A stretch of 64,000 nucleotides of DNA from the NCBI GenBank assembly GCA_018268715.1, contig JAFDVZ010000003.1, positions 410,570-474,569 of the forward strand, given 5' to 3'. Under the pieces are notes generated by a model. That model was not told where the DNA came from. It saw only the letters and a program-made list of their open reading frames with translations, and searched no databases. This document shows positions 26,486 through 35,731 of this stretch, piece by piece. How positions within the stretch are numbered: position 1 is the stretch's first letter; every line of letters begins with the position of its first letter. The stretch is from Acidobacteriota bacterium (GTDB lineage: Bacteria > Acidobacteriota > Terriglobia > Bryobacterales > Bryobacteraceae). A program made the translations under genes and the position numbers.

Positions 26486-27727
26486 ATGATCCGAGTTCTT
26501 CAATACGACGACGCTCAGGATCTGGTGACGCGCAAAGCCGTCCGGTTGGCCGAGGCCGAACGCGCCGTGACGCCGATTCTCGAAGCCGTGCGCACGCGCG
26601 GCGACGCGGGGCTGCTTGAATACGCCCGCAAGTTCGACCGTTTCGAAGGCGCGGATTTCCGCGTCTCCCGCGCTGAATGCGACGCCGCGCGGGACCGTCT
26701 GTCCCCCGATTTCCTGACGGCCGTGGACCAGGCGGCCGCCAACATCCGCGCCTACGCCGCGCTCCAGTTGCCACCCGAAAAGTCGGTCGAGTATCCCGAC
26801 GGACGCCGGCTGGGACAAATCGTACGGCCGCTCGACGCCATGGGCGCTTACATCCCGGCCGGCCGCTATCCCCTGCCCTCCACGCTCCTGATGACGGCCA
26901 TACCCGCCCAGGTGGCGTGCGTCCGCCGACGAGCCGTGGTCTGCCCGAAACCAAGCCCGGAGATCCTCGGAATCTGCTCCATCCTCGAAGTCGAAGAGGT
27001 GTACCGCATCGGCGGAGCGCAAGCCATCGCCGCGCTCGCCTACGGCACAGAGACAATCCCGCACGTCGACCGCATCGTGGGCCCGGGCAATATCTACGTA
27101 GCCGCCGCGAAAAAGCTGATCGCGGGCGAAGTCGGCATCGATTTTATCGCCGGACCCACCGAAATCGTCATCATCGCGGCCGAAGCGGACCCCAGCTTCA
27201 TCGCGGCGGACATGTTGGCGCAGGCCGAACACGACGTGGATGCATCGGCCATACTGCTGACAACGTCAGCCGAACTCGCCGCCGCGGTGGCCGACCAGGT
27301 CGAGCGCCAGTTAGCCGTCCTGCCGACCGCCGAAGTCGCCCGCCCCGCCATCGATCGCAATAGCGCCATCGTGGTGGTGGCGGCGATGGAGCAGGCCGTG
27401 GCGTTCTCCAACGCCCTCGCGCCGGAGCACCTCAGCATCCATGACGCGAGCCTGATTCCCGCCATCCGGCACGCGGGCAGCATCTTCGTGGGCCCGTACA
27501 GTCCTGAGGCGGCGGGCGACTACGCGTCCGGCCCCAACCATGTCTTGCCCACATCGGGCGCCGCCAGACTAAGAGGAGGCCTCTCCGCGGCGGACTTCGT
27601 GAAGGTAATTTCCGTGCAGGAACTAACTCCCAGCGCTATAACTCGACTGACTCCGGCGATAACATCGCTGGCTCGCGCCGAGGGCCTCGAGGCGCACGCC
27701 CGGTCGGTGGAGGTGAGAAATGCCTGA
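26486..27727 (+). CDS. hisD: Histidinol dehydrogenase HisD
   Basis: 413 residues, normal length. Hallmarks: GAYIPAGRYPLPST, VDRIVGPGNIYVAAAKK, the zinc and catalytic segments LAQAEHDVDA and APEHLSIH, and GDYASGPNHVLPTSG. It oxidises histidinol to histidine in two NAD-dependent steps. It lies 6 nt after hisG and overlaps hisC by 8 nt. Confidence 0.97.
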   Translation: MIRVLQYDDAQDLVTRKAVRLAEAERAVTPILEAVRTRGDAGLLEYARKFDRFEGADFRVSRAECDAARDRLSPDFLTAVDQAAANIRAYAALQLPPEKSVEYPDGRRLGQIVRPLDAMGAYIPAGRYPLPSTLLMTAIPAQVACVRRRAVVCPKPSPEILGICSILEVEEVYRIGGAQAIAALAYGTETIPHVDRIVGPGNIYVAAAKKLIAGEVGIDFIAGPTEIVIIAAEADPSFIAADMLAQAEHDVDASAILLTTSAELAAAVADQVERQLAVLPTAEVARPAIDRNSAIVVVAAMEQAVAFSNALAPEHLSIHDASLIPAIRHAGSIFVGPYSPEAAGDYASGPNHVLPTSGAARLRGGLSAADFVKVISVQELTPSAITRLTPAITSLARAEGLEAHARSVEVRNA

Positions 27728-28766
27728 GGTCCGCCCAGCCGTGCTCAGGATGGCCCCGTACTCACCGCCAACCGGGGGACGCGCCGACAAGCTCCGACTG
27801 GATTTCAACGAAAATACCGTAGGGTGCTCGCCGGAAGTCATTGAATTTCTGAAACAGCAGTTATCGGCGGGAAGCCTCTCCGTCTACCCGGAATACATGG
27901 AAGCCCGGCGCGAGTTATCGGCCTTCTTCCAGGTCGCCGAAGACGAGATACTATTCACCAACGGCACCGACGAAGCGATCCAGGTTTTAGTCAACACCTA
28001 CGTGGACGACGACCAGGAGGTCCTGATCCTGACCCCGTCCTACGCCATGTACCGCTTCTATTCGGAGGTAGCGGGAGCCGCCGTCCGCGAGATCCCCTAC
28101 CGCGAGGGCACGCTCGAATTCCCCTTGGACGAACTGCTGGGCGCCATAACGCCAGCCACCAAGGCCATTCTGATCGCCAACCCGAACAACCCGACGGGAA
28201 CGGGCATTGGCCTGGATGCCGTCCGCTCGATTCTCCAGAAGGCTCCGCACGCCGCCGTCCTGATCGACGAGGCCTACTACGAATTCAGCGGGGTCACGGC
28301 GCTCCCGCACATCGCTCAGTATCCGAACCTGTTCGTCAGCCGGACGTTTTCGAAAGTCTACGGCATGGCGGCGATGCGTTTCGGCTGCCTGTTCTCGCAA
28401 TCGGCCAACGTGGCCTACCTGCACAAGGCCCAATCGCCCTACAGCGTCAACACGTTGGCGGCGCTCGCCGCGCGAGCCGCCATCCGCGACACGGTCTACG
28501 TCTCCAACTACGTGAATGAGGTTCTGGCGGCGCGCGATCTCGCCCGCCAGGGGCTCGAACGGCTGGGCATCCACGCCTACCCGAGCGAGGCCAACTTTAT
28601 CCTGTTCGAAGCCGGCGCCCGCTCCATCCCCATTCGCGACGAACTTCGCCGCCGGGGCGTTCTGATTCGCGACCGCAGCTACGAGATCGCCGGCTGCGTC
28701 CGCGTCACCATCGGAACCCGTGACCAGGTTCGCTGCTTCCTGACCGAACTGGAGAGCCTGTGGTAG
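27720..28766 (+). CDS. hisC: Histidinol-phosphate aminotransferase HisC
   Basis: A 348-residue fold-type I PLP enzyme. The sequence shows DFNENTVGCSPEV at the N-terminus, the NPNNPTGTG loop, IDEAYYEFSG, and the PLP-binding Lys in SRTFSKVYGMAAMRFG. It converts imidazole-acetol phosphate to histidinol phosphate. The start lies inside the end of hisD (8-nt overlap), and the HAD-phosphatase gene overlaps its stop by 7 nt. Confidence 0.95.
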   Translation: MPEVRPAVLRMAPYSPPTGGRADKLRLDFNENTVGCSPEVIEFLKQQLSAGSLSVYPEYMEARRELSAFFQVAEDEILFTNGTDEAIQVLVNTYVDDDQEVLILTPSYAMYRFYSEVAGAAVREIPYREGTLEFPLDELLGAITPATKAILIANPNNPTGTGIGLDAVRSILQKAPHAAVLIDEAYYEFSGVTALPHIAQYPNLFVSRTFSKVYGMAAMRFGCLFSQSANVAYLHKAQSPYSVNTLAALAARAAIRDTVYVSNYVNEVLAARDLARQGLERLGIHAYPSEANFILFEAGARSIPIRDELRRRGVLIRDRSYEIAGCVRVTIGTRDQVRCFLTELESLW

Positions 28767-29443
28767 CCCCCAACATCCTGGTTTTCGATATGGACGGCGT
28801 CCTGGTGGACGTCGGCGATTCCTATCGCGAAACCATCGTCCAGACGGTCAAACACTTCACCGGCAAGACCATTTCGCGCGACCTCATCCAGGACTACAAG
28901 AACCAGGGCGGCTGGAATAACGACTGGGCCCTGTCCCAGAAGATCGCCCAGGACCTGGGTGCGCCCGTCCCGTACGACGCCGTCGTGGACGAGTTCAACC
29001 GGCTTTGGAAAGGCTCGGACGACGCCGAGGGTCTGGTCGCCCAGGAGCGCTGGATCCCGCGGCCCGGCCTGCTCGAAGGGCTCGCCTCCCGGTTCCAGTT
29101 GGCCATCTTCACCGGGCGCATGCACTGGGAGGCCGACATCACCTTGAACCGGTTCGCGCCGTCCATCCCGTTTACCCCCATCATCTGCGCGGAAGACGTA
29201 GAAATGGCGAAACCGGCGCCCGATGGCCTAAATCAAATCGCTAAAACGAACCCAGGGAAATCGATGCTCTATTTCGGGGATGTTATTGACGATGCAAGGG
29301 CTTCCCGCGCCGCGGGGGTTCCATTCGTGGGAGTCGTGGCGAAGGGTCACTCGCGCCGCCAGGACGTGCTCAGCCAGTTCCGGCAGGAGAGTGTGACGGC
29401 CGTGATCGAGGATATCAATCAGATTGGAGACGTGGTCGGATGA
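28760..29443 (+). CDS. HAD-family phosphatase, candidate histidinol-phosphatase
   Basis: 227 residues, GTG start, class IA HAD fold. Motif I is [15 protein letters not shown], motif II the Thr in IFTGR, motif III Lys in EMAKPAPDG and motif [12 protein letters not shown]. It sits between hisC and hisB with overlaps of 7 and 4 nt. The operon encodes no HisB N-terminal phosphatase, HisJ or HisN, so dephosphorylation of histidinol phosphate is the obvious vacancy. HAD proteins of this subgroup are known beside or fused to histidine genes in some genomes. The substrate is inferred from context; a housekeeping phosphoglycolate-type activity is the alternative. Confidence 0.85.
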   Translation: MVAPNILVFDMDGVLVDVGDSYRETIVQTVKHFTGKTISRDLIQDYKNQGGWNNDWALSQKIAQDLGAPVPYDAVVDEFNRLWKGSDDAEGLVAQERWIPRPGLLEGLASRFQLAIFTGRMHWEADITLNRFAPSIPFTPIICAEDVEMAKPAPDGLNQIAKTNPGKSMLYFGDVIDDARASRAAGVPFVGVVAKGHSRRQDVLSQFRQESVTAVIEDINQIGDVVG

Positions 29444-30027
29444 GAAAAGCGAAGATCGAGCGAAACACCAAGGAAACCCGCATTTCGGGCTCGCTCAACA
29501 TAGACGGAAAGGGGACCTATACGGTCTCCACCGGCATCCGCTTCTTCGACCACATGCTGGAGCTTTTCGCCAAGCACGGCGGCTTCGACCTGACCCTGAA
29601 AGCCGACGGCGACCTGGACGTCGACCAGCACCACACGGTCGAGGACGTGGGCATCGTGCTGGGGCAGTTGTTCGCGAAGGCGCTGGGCGACCGCAAGGGC
29701 ATCAACCGCGCCGGCTACTTCGTGCTGCCGATGGACGAGACGCTGGCGGTGGTCGCGCTCGACCTCGGCGGCCGCCCGGCGCTGGTCTACAAGGACAAGG
29801 TGAAGGTCCGGCTGGTGGGCGACCTGCAGGCCGAACTCGCCGAGGACTTCTTCGGCGGCTGGGTGAACCACGCCGGCGCGAACCTGCACGCCAAGGTGCT
29901 GTACGGCCGCTCGAACCACCACAAGCTGGAGGCGATTTTCAAGTGCTTCGCCCGCGCCCTCAAGTACGCGTGTTCGAAGGACGAACGGCTGAAGGACCAA
30001 CTACCTTCGACTAAAGGTCTCCTATGA
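29440..30027 (+). CDS. hisB: Imidazoleglycerol-phosphate dehydratase HisB
   Basis: 195 residues, the monofunctional dehydratase. Metal-binding motifs are visible: [31 protein letters not shown], and the second repeat [14 protein letters not shown] and [11 protein letters not shown]. It removes water from imidazoleglycerol phosphate. There is no N-terminal phosphatase domain as in enterobacterial HisB. It overlaps both neighbours by 4 nt. Confidence 0.97.
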   Translation: MRKAKIERNTKETRISGSLNIDGKGTYTVSTGIRFFDHMLELFAKHGGFDLTLKADGDLDVDQHHTVEDVGIVLGQLFAKALGDRKGINRAGYFVLPMDETLAVVALDLGGRPALVYKDKVKVRLVGDLQAELAEDFFGGWVNHAGANLHAKVLYGRSNHHKLEAIFKCFARALKYACSKDERLKDQLPSTKGLL

Positions 30028-30617
30028 TCGCCATCATTGATTACGGGGCCGGCAACCTCCGCTCCGTGCAAAACACCCTCAACGAGATCGGCGCGACCTA
30101 CCAGGTCCTGGAGGGCCCGGAACGCCTCGCCGAAGCGACCAAGATCCTGCTGCCCGGCGTCGGCCATTTCGGCCAGATGATGCGCGCCCTCGACGAGCGC
30201 GGCCTGCGCCAGCCGATCCGCGAACGCATCGCCGCCGGGGTCCCGTTTCTCGGCATCTGCCTGGGCCTGCAGGGCCTGTTCACCGATAGCGAAGAGGCGC
30301 CGGAGGCGAGCGGGCTGGGCGTGTTCCCCGGCACGGTCCGCCGGTTCCCGATGGACGCGCGCGTGCCGCACATGGGCTGGAACGAGTTGGAGCGGCGCCG
30401 CGAATCGCGCCTGCTCGCGGGCTTGCCCGAACGCCCCTATGTCTACTTCGCGCACAGCTACTACGTGCCGGAAAACGAAGGAACGGCGGCGGCCTGCACC
30501 TACACGACGCCCTACACGGCTATTCTCGAACAGGGCAACGTGCACGGCGTGCAGTTCCACCCTGAGAAGTCAGGACCCATCGGACTGAAGATCGTCAACA
30601 ATTTCCTGGAGCTCTAA
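30024..30617 (+). CDS. hisH: Imidazole glycerol phosphate synthase, glutaminase subunit HisH
   Basis: A 197-residue class I glutamine amidotransferase: [21 protein letters not shown], nucleophile Cys in GICLGLQ, and the His-Glu pair in QFHPEKSG. It supplies ammonia to HisF, encoded 1 nt downstream. The spacing suggests coupled synthesis of the two subunits. Confidence 0.96.
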   Translation: MIAIIDYGAGNLRSVQNTLNEIGATYQVLEGPERLAEATKILLPGVGHFGQMMRALDERGLRQPIRERIAAGVPFLGICLGLQGLFTDSEEAPEASGLGVFPGTVRRFPMDARVPHMGWNELERRRESRLLAGLPERPYVYFAHSYYVPENEGTAAACTYTTPYTAILEQGNVHGVQFHPEKSGPIGLKIVNNFLEL

Positions 30618-30618
30618 C

Positions 30619-31383
30619 GTGCTGGCCAAACGCATCATCCCCTGCCTGGACGTAACCGCCGGGCGCGTCGTCAAAGGCGTGAACTTCGTGAACCTGCGCG
30701 ATGCCGGCGATCCGGTGGAACTCGCCGACCGCTATAACCAGCAGGGCGCCGACGAACTGGTCTTCCTCGACATCACGGCGTCAAGCGACGCCCGCGCCAT
30801 CATGGCCGACGTCGTGGCGCGCACCTCGCGCAAGGTCTTCATCCCGCTCACCGTGGGCGGCGGCATACGCAGCGTCGCCGACGCGCGGGTCATCCTGCTG
30901 TCGGGCGCCGACAAGGTGAGCGTCAACACCGCCGCCGTGCGCCGCCCGGAACTGATCCACGAACTGAGCCTCGAGTTCGGCGCCCAGGCGGTGGTGCTCG
31001 CCATCGACGCCAAACGCCGCGCCGGCGGAGGCTGGAACGTCTACACGCGGGGCGGCCGCGACGACGAAGGCATCGACGCGATCGAATGGGCCCAGCGGGG
31101 CGAATCGCTTGGCGCGGGCGAGATCCTGCTGACTTCGATGGACACCGACGGCGTCCAGACCGGCTTCGATTGCGAGCTGACCCGAGCCATCTCGCGCGCC
31201 ACGCACATCCCGGTGATCGCAAGCGGCGGCGCAGGCACGCCGGAACATTTCGTGCGAGTGCTGACAGAAGGCGAGGCTGACGCCGCGCTCGCCGCTTCGG
31301 TGTTTCACTACGGGACCTACACGGTGGCCAGCCTGAAGGAAGAACTCATCCAGGCGCACATCCCGGTGAGGCCGCCCCAGTGA
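30619..31383 (+). CDS. hisF: Imidazole glycerol phosphate synthase, cyclase subunit HisF
   Basis: A 254-residue TIM barrel with GTG start. [18 protein letters not shown] carries the first catalytic Asp; [27 protein letters not shown] with the second Asp, and [11 protein letters not shown] follow. It uses HisH-derived ammonia to form imidazoleglycerol phosphate and AICAR. It overlaps hisA by 4 nt. Confidence 0.97.
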   Translation: MLAKRIIPCLDVTAGRVVKGVNFVNLRDAGDPVELADRYNQQGADELVFLDITASSDARAIMADVVARTSRKVFIPLTVGGGIRSVADARVILLSGADKVSVNTAAVRRPELIHELSLEFGAQAVVLAIDAKRRAGGGWNVYTRGGRDDEGIDAIEWAQRGESLGAGEILLTSMDTDGVQTGFDCELTRAISRATHIPVIASGGAGTPEHFVRVLTEGEADAALAASVFHYGTYTVASLKEELIQAHIPVRPPQ

Positions 31384-32081
31384 TTCTCCCCTGCATCGAC
31401 CTCATGGACGGCAAGGTCGTCCAGCTTGTGCAAGGCCGTGAGAAGGCGCTCGAAGGCGATGCGCCGCTCGTCATGCTGGAGCGTTTCGCGGCGTTCCCGG
31501 TGATCCAGGTGATCGATCTGGACGCGGCCCTGGGGCGGGGCTCAAACGACGCGATCATCGAACTGCTGGCCCGCCACGCGACCATCCGGGCGGGCGGTGG
31601 CGTACGCACCCCGGATCGCGCGCGCAAGCTGCTGGACCAGGGCGCGAGCCGGGTCATCGTCGGCACTTCGGCCTTCACGAAGACCGGCGTGAACCACGAT
31701 CTGCTCGCCTCAATCCGCCAAGCCGTCGGCGCGGCGCCCATCCTGATCGCGCTCGATTCGAAAGGCGGCCGCATCGTCGTCAAGGGCTGGCAGGAGGCCA
31801 CCGACATGACCGCCGAAGCCGTGATTCATGAACTTGAGCCTTATTGCTCGGGCTTCCTGTGCACGTATGTGGATAAGGAAGGCATGATGCAGGGCACCGA
31901 CCTCGACTGGTTCCGCCGATTGCGCGCCGCCACCTCCCACGAGATCACGGCGGCTGGCGGCATCACCACCATCGGCGACATTCGCTCGCTCCACGCGATG
32001 CGGATCCACTCCGCGCTCGGCATGGCGATCTATACAGGACGCCTGGACCTGGCCGAACTGGCCGCCTTGGATCTGGCGTGA
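31380..32081 (+). CDS. hisA: Phosphoribosylformimino-AICAR-P isomerase HisA
   Basis: A 233-residue TIM barrel from a GTG overlapping his[37 protein letters not shown] and [14 protein letters not shown] are phosphate-binding and catalytic segments. The usual C-terminal catalytic Asp loop reads [12 protein letters not shown], shorter than in many HisA proteins but with Asp retained. It is the last enzyme gene of the operon. Confidence 0.93.
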   Translation: MILPCIDLMDGKVVQLVQGREKALEGDAPLVMLERFAAFPVIQVIDLDAALGRGSNDAIIELLARHATIRAGGGVRTPDRARKLLDQGASRVIVGTSAFTKTGVNHDLLASIRQAVGAAPILIALDSKGGRIVVKGWQEATDMTAEAVIHELEPYCSGFLCTYVDKEGMMQGTDLDWFRRLRAATSHEITAAGGITTIGDIRSLHAMRIHSALGMAIYTGRLDLAELAALDLA

Positions 32082-32821
32082 AACGGCCGGCGCGCGGCGT
32101 ACCGGGCAGCACGCTGGACCGCGTGCTGGAACGTCTGTACAACTTTGACGCGGCCGGCGCCCTCGAAATCGCCGAACACGCGGCGGCCCATCATCCCCCA
32201 TCGCTGGAAGCCCGGACGGCGTTGACGGCGAGCTTGTATTTCGCCGAGATGGTTCGTACCGGGGTGCTCGCGCTCACGCTGTTTGACATCGAGAAGGCTG
32301 AACCCGAAAGACCCGATCGCGACGCCCGGGACCGAATGAAGCGCGAGTTCGACGCGACCCTGGCCGCCGCCGAGGCGCACCCCACGGATCGCTTTGCACT
32401 GTTCGCGCAGATGTACCTGCACGGGCTCGAGCGCGATTTCCTGGCGATGGTCCACAAAAGCTACCTGGACAGTTGGGAGCACGCGCAAACAGCGCAACAC
32501 ATCGCGTTGCGGATGCTCGAACACGACGAGACGCTGGGCGACGCATGGTTCACGCTCGGCTTCAACTCCTATATCCGCTTCCGCGTGCCGACGCTGTTTC
32601 GACGGTTTATGCCGCTCGAATTCGGCGAAGACGACCGTGACGAGGCCATCAAAAACATCGAATACGCCGCCGAAGAAGGACGTTATCTGAAGGGGTTCGC
32701 GATGCTGGTGCTAGCGGGCGTGTACCGCGAGGAAGGCCGCCGGGACGAGTTCGCGGCCACCATCCGCCGCCTGCGCGCGACCTATCCGGACAACGCGGCG
32801 TGGCGGGCGGTCAAGCTGTAG
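32078..32821 (+). CDS. TPR-like helical protein coupled to hisA
   Basis: 247 residues starting at a GTG in a 4-nt overlap with hisA. All-helical with repeat-like pairs (LYNFDAAGALEIAEHAAAHHP, ALRMLEHDETLGDAWFTLGFNSY, GFAMLVLAGVYREEGRRDEF), so probably a degenerate TPR solenoid. No signal peptide or enzyme motif. Its role is unknown; the overlap shows it is made with the histidine enzymes. Its 3' end overlaps the convergent DinB gene by 11 nt. Confidence 0.75.
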   Translation: MKRPARGVPGSTLDRVLERLYNFDAAGALEIAEHAAAHHPPSLEARTALTASLYFAEMVRTGVLALTLFDIEKAEPERPDRDARDRMKREFDATLAAAEAHPTDRFALFAQMYLHGLERDFLAMVHKSYLDSWEHAQTAQHIALRMLEHDETLGDAWFTLGFNSYIRFRVPTLFRRFMPLEFGEDDRDEAIKNIEYAAEEGRYLKGFAMLVLAGVYREEGRRDEFAATIRRLRATYPDNAAWRAVKL

Positions 32822-33335
32822 GAAAGCCGGCCGCGGCCTTGATCTCACGGATCTGTTCGGCGTGCCGTAGGGGATGTCCCATCATCAGGCCGAGACATTC
32901 GCGACAGGTGATATCGCCGGCCACCGGGTGCGTCGTCCTGCGACCGCGGAGGTCGTCATCCACCTTCTCGATATAGCGAATGGTGCGGTCGCGGCTGTCT
33001 TCAAACGCCTTCAGCGCCTCGGCGAGCGATGCGTAGCGCCCGGAGGGCTTCATCATCTCGGGCGCTTCGAACTTGCGCGTCCGCTTCAGAGAGTTCCGGA
33101 AGTAACCTTCTTCCCGATGCTGTTCGCTGGAGCCGGGAGTCGACCTGCGTGAGATGGCGATGAACATCCCGGTTTCGGCCAGCGCGACATGCTCCACGCA
33201 TTCGACGATCGACCAGGCCCCGGAGACTGCCCGGAAGCCGGCCTGAGCCGCCGAAAGGCCTTCCACCTCCGAGGCGATAGCGACCTTTCCGGCGCGGAGC
33301 TGTTCGAGAAGGGCGCTACGTTCTTCCGATGTCAT
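32811..33335 (-). CDS. DinB-family four-helix protein
   Basis: 174 residues from ATG at 33335; longer in-frame extensions are not supported. The DinB/YfiT layout shows ECVEHVALAETGMFI, with metal-ligand His, and the C-terminal GHPLRHAEQIREIKAA. Members are metal-binding thiol S-transferases or unassigned proteins; no substrate can be named. A TACACT hexamer 7 nt before the ATG and no Shine-Dalgarno sequence suggest a leaderless mRNA. Confidence 0.82.
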   Translation of the reverse strand: MTSEERSALLEQLRAGKVAIASEVEGLSAAQAGFRAVSGAWSIVECVEHVALAETGMFIAISRRSTPGSSEQHREEGYFRNSLKRTRKFEAPEMMKPSGRYASLAEALKAFEDSRDRTIRYIEKVDDDLRGRRTTHPVAGDITCRECLGLMMGHPLRHAEQIREIKAAAGFPTA

Positions 33336-33342
33336 AGCGCCC

Positions 33343-33348
33343 AGTGTA
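33343..33348 (-). promoter_or_regulatory. Candidate -10 element for DinB gene
   Basis: TACACT on the minus strand, 7 nt upstream of the ATG at 33335. It matches TATAAT at four positions, including the key second A and last T. Confidence 0.35.
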
Positions 33349-33352
33349 GCGA

Positions 33353-33940
33353 TTACTGGCGAGGCGCGGGAGCGCCCGGAGGACCTTGCTGCGCCCTGGG
33401 TCGCGCCGGCCCCTGGGGTCGCTCCGCCTGCAGCTTCTTCCACTGATCCTGCGTCAGCACCGCGCGGAAGCCGAGCAGCATGCGCGCATTCGCCTTCTCC
33501 AACTCGCCGCGAGCCTGGGCGATGCGATCGATCTGGGCCACCACCTTCGCCTCGTCCGGCTTTTCGGATTCGAGCAGCGGTTCGAGGATCGCCTCTTCCT
33601 TGCGCAACGACGCGTTCAGGTCGATCAGCTTGAGACGGCTCTGCTGAAAGATCGAGTCGATTTTCTGTTTCTGCTCCGCGGTGAGGCCGAGTTTCTGAAC
33701 CATTTCGGGATTGGTCCACCATCGCCCGCCCGGCATCGGCCGGCCTGGCTGCATGGGACCACGCATGGGCCCCCCGGGTCCGGGTCCGCCGGGGCCCATT
33801 GGCATCATTCCCGGACCGCCGGGGCCGGCCTGGCGTCCCGCCATCATTCCGGGCGCCGGCGGCTGGCCGGGCTCCGGCTGTCCCATCGCGGTGAGGGAGG
33901 CCGCCGCAATCATCAAACAAAACGTACCTGGCATGTTCAT
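33353..33940 (-). CDS. Spy/CpxP-like periplasmic protein with LTxxQ motifs
   Basis: 195 residues, CAGGAAA ribosome site, signal peptide (FCLMIAAASLTAMG). A Gly/Pro/Met-rich low-complexity stretch (about 22-72) precedes a helical domain with LTAEQ and LTQDQ, the repeated motif of Spy/CpxP chaperones and metal-resistance sensors. The C-terminus is again Pro/Gln-rich. It is encoded directly downstream of an ECF sigma and its anti-sigma, which suggests an envelope-stress or metal-sensing module. Confidence 0.82.
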   Translation of the reverse strand: MNMPGTFCLMIAAASLTAMGQPEPGQPPAPGMMAGRQAGPGGPGMMPMGPGGPGPGGPMRGPMQPGRPMPGGRWWTNPEMVQKLGLTAEQKQKIDSIFQQSRLKLIDLNASLRKEEAILEPLLESEKPDEAKVVAQIDRIAQARGELEKANARMLLGFRAVLTQDQWKKLQAERPQGPARPRAQQGPPGAPAPRQ

Positions 33941-33959
33941 GTCGATTTTCCTGTCCTGA

Positions 33960-34361
33960 CTACTCCTCGGGATCCCATGAAACCAACTGCGACAACGGCT
34001 CCATCGGCGCGGGCACGGTCCGCGCCGCGTCGGAGTCGATCTGATTCAACAGCGCGGCGTCGGATGCCGGCGCCGCGGCGGGAATGGGAGCCGGCGCCTG
34101 CCGGCTCAGAAGCACACAGACCAGCAGGACAGCGGCCACCGCCAGCGCAACCCACCACGGGTTCCTCAATCCGGCGGCGGCGGGCGGTGGAGAAGGCGCC
34201 TCGGCCCATTGGTGGATCGCCGCCCTGAAACCGCGCAAGGCCGCGTCCAACCGCTCCACTTCCGAACGGCACTGCGCACAGCCGGCCAGATGCCGCTGGA
34301 CGCCGCCGTCGGACGCCGCCGACAAATAGTCCGAGATTTGTTCCGACGTCAGATGACTCAT
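33960..34361 (-). CDS. Anti-sigma factor with zinc-binding motif
   Basis: 133 residues. The N-terminal part has HLAGCAQC (HxxxCxxC of zinc-bound anti-sigma domains), followed by a helix and one transmembrane segment (WWVALAVAAVLLVCVLLS, about 68-86). A short Ala/Pro-rich periplasmic tail follows. It would hold the sigma factor encoded immediately upstream (4-nt overlap) at the membrane until a signal releases it. Confidence 0.88.
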   Translation of the reverse strand: MSHLTSEQISDYLSAASDGGVQRHLAGCAQCRSEVERLDAALRGFRAAIHQWAEAPSPPPAAAGLRNPWWVALAVAAVLLVCVLLSRQAPAPIPAAAPASDAALLNQIDSDAARTVPAPMEPLSQLVSWDPEE

Positions 34362-34927
34362 CGCTTACCGACCCTCTTCCTGACCGCGTCCAGGGCCCGG
34401 AACAGGTGCACCTTCACCGTCCCTTCCGCAAGTCCGGTGGCCGCGGCGATCTCCAGGACGTCCATATCTTCCACGAACCGCAGGAGGAACACGGTTCGCT
34501 GACGCTCGGGGAGTTTCGCCGCGGCCTCCCACACGGCCCGGACCTGCTCCTTCAACACCGCCTGGACTTCCGGAGAGCGTTCGCGCCCGGCGAGCGTCTC
34601 ACTCGCCAGTTCCAGCGGATTTGACCGCTTTCCGAGGTTTCTCCAGAACTGCAGGCGGCGGTTGCGGACGTGGTCGCGGACCAGATTGACCGCAATCTGC
34701 ATGATCCACGTGTTCAGGCTGCAATCGCCGCGGAACGCCCCGCGGGATTGGAACACGCGCATAAAACAATCCTGCGTAATCGTGTTGGCGGCGTCCGGAT
34801 CGCGGAGCGACGCCAACGCAAAACGGAACACCTTGGCGCGATAGACCGCAACGATACTATCGAAATCCGCTATTCCGGCGACTTCCGTCATCGTGTCGGC
34901 TGCTGTCAGTGTTGAGCCGCAATTCAT
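34358..34927 (-). CDS. ECF-type RNA polymerase sigma factor
   Basis: 189 residues with region 2 (ITQDCFMRVFQSRGAFRGDCSLNTW, IAVNLVRDHVRNRR) and region 4 (LPERQRTVFLLRFVEDMDVLEIA, GLAEGTVKVHLFRALDAVRK). A second ATG at 34891 may be the real start: a TATCAT hexamer overlaps the first ATG and neither has a ribosome site. It probably directs its own operon (sigma, anti-sigma, Spy-like). Confidence 0.92.
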   Translation of the reverse strand: MNCGSTLTAADTMTEVAGIADFDSIVAVYRAKVFRFALASLRDPDAANTITQDCFMRVFQSRGAFRGDCSLNTWIMQIAVNLVRDHVRNRRLQFWRNLGKRSNPLELASETLAGRERSPEVQAVLKEQVRAVWEAAAKLPERQRTVFLLRFVEDMDVLEIAAATGLAEGTVKVHLFRALDAVRKRVGKR

Positions 34928-34992
34928 GATACTCGAGCCGCGGCGGCATTACCTGCGTTCGGGCGTGTAGACGAAATTCCGTTCGGGGAGGT

Positions 34993-35655
34993 TTACCGTC
35001 CGACGACCATCAGCACCATGAACAGTCCTAACCAGACTAAACCCATGAAATGCCAGTAGATAGCGGACAGCTCGGCGGCCAGCCGGGTGCGCGGACGGTT
35101 TTCGGACCGCCGCGCCAACAGCCACATGAGGACGACGAGTCCGCCGATCAGGTGGGCCCCATGGAGTCCCGCGAACAGGTAAAACTCCGATGCGTGCGGG
35201 TTCCCTTTCATGTGATAGCCGCGGCCATAGAGGCCCCACAACGCCAGGAGTTGGGCGCCGAGGAACGAGGCTCCCAGCCATGCGGTGAGCAGCACCCTTC
35301 GCCAGTAAACCAGCCATTCACCTTTCGCCAGAGCGCGGCGCGCCCATTCGAAGGTGAGGCTGCTGGCGAGCAGCATTCCGGTGCTGATCCATAGCGCCGG
35401 CGGCGGATGCACCGGCTGCCAGTAGGTTGCGGTGCGTGAGCGCACAACGTATACGACGACGAGAGAGATGAACAGGGCCGCGATCGAGGCGAGCGCGAGC
35501 GCAAGTCCCAACCTATAGAGCATGGCCTGCGGCTGGTCGCCGCCGCCCCGGCCGTCCCCGCCAGGATCGTCGGGAACCCGATCCCCAGGGCCGCCCCCTC
35601 CGGGCAGCTTGGTCGCGACCTCCGCCGCGGCGGCATCCAGCGCCTGCGGAGACAT
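34993..35655 (-). CDS. Cytochrome c oxidase subunit III-like protein (orphan)
   Basis: 220 residues with five membrane segments after a Gly/Asp-rich soluble N-terminus (about 1-50). The heme-copper oxidase subunit III pattern is seen in EFYLFAGLHGAHLIGGLVVL and YWHFMGLVWLGLFMVLMVV. No subunit I or II gene is adjacent, so it must assemble with an oxidase encoded elsewhere or be a divergent paralogue. The ATG at 35655 gives a shorter protein than the TTG at 35706; the latter lacks support. Confidence 0.83.
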   Translation of the reverse strand: MSPQALDAAAAEVATKLPGGGGPGDRVPDDPGGDGRGGGDQPQAMLYRLGLALALASIAALFISLVVVYVVRSRTATYWQPVHPPPALWISTGMLLASSLTFEWARRALAKGEWLVYWRRVLLTAWLGASFLGAQLLALWGLYGRGYHMKGNPHASEFYLFAGLHGAHLIGGLVVLMWLLARRSENRPRTRLAAELSAIYWHFMGLVWLGLFMVLMVVGR

Positions 35656-35731
35656 GCTCCATTGTCTCTCAGCAGAGCGTTCGCTCGCGCGGCGCGCGCG
35701 GCCCACTTAGAATGGACGAGAGGCCAACGCC

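Noticed and set aside
33711..33850. Gly/Pro-rich tract as a possible tandem DNA repeat
   Set aside because: The bases are irregular, and the tract encodes a low-complexity segment of the Spy-like protein rather than a true repeat array.
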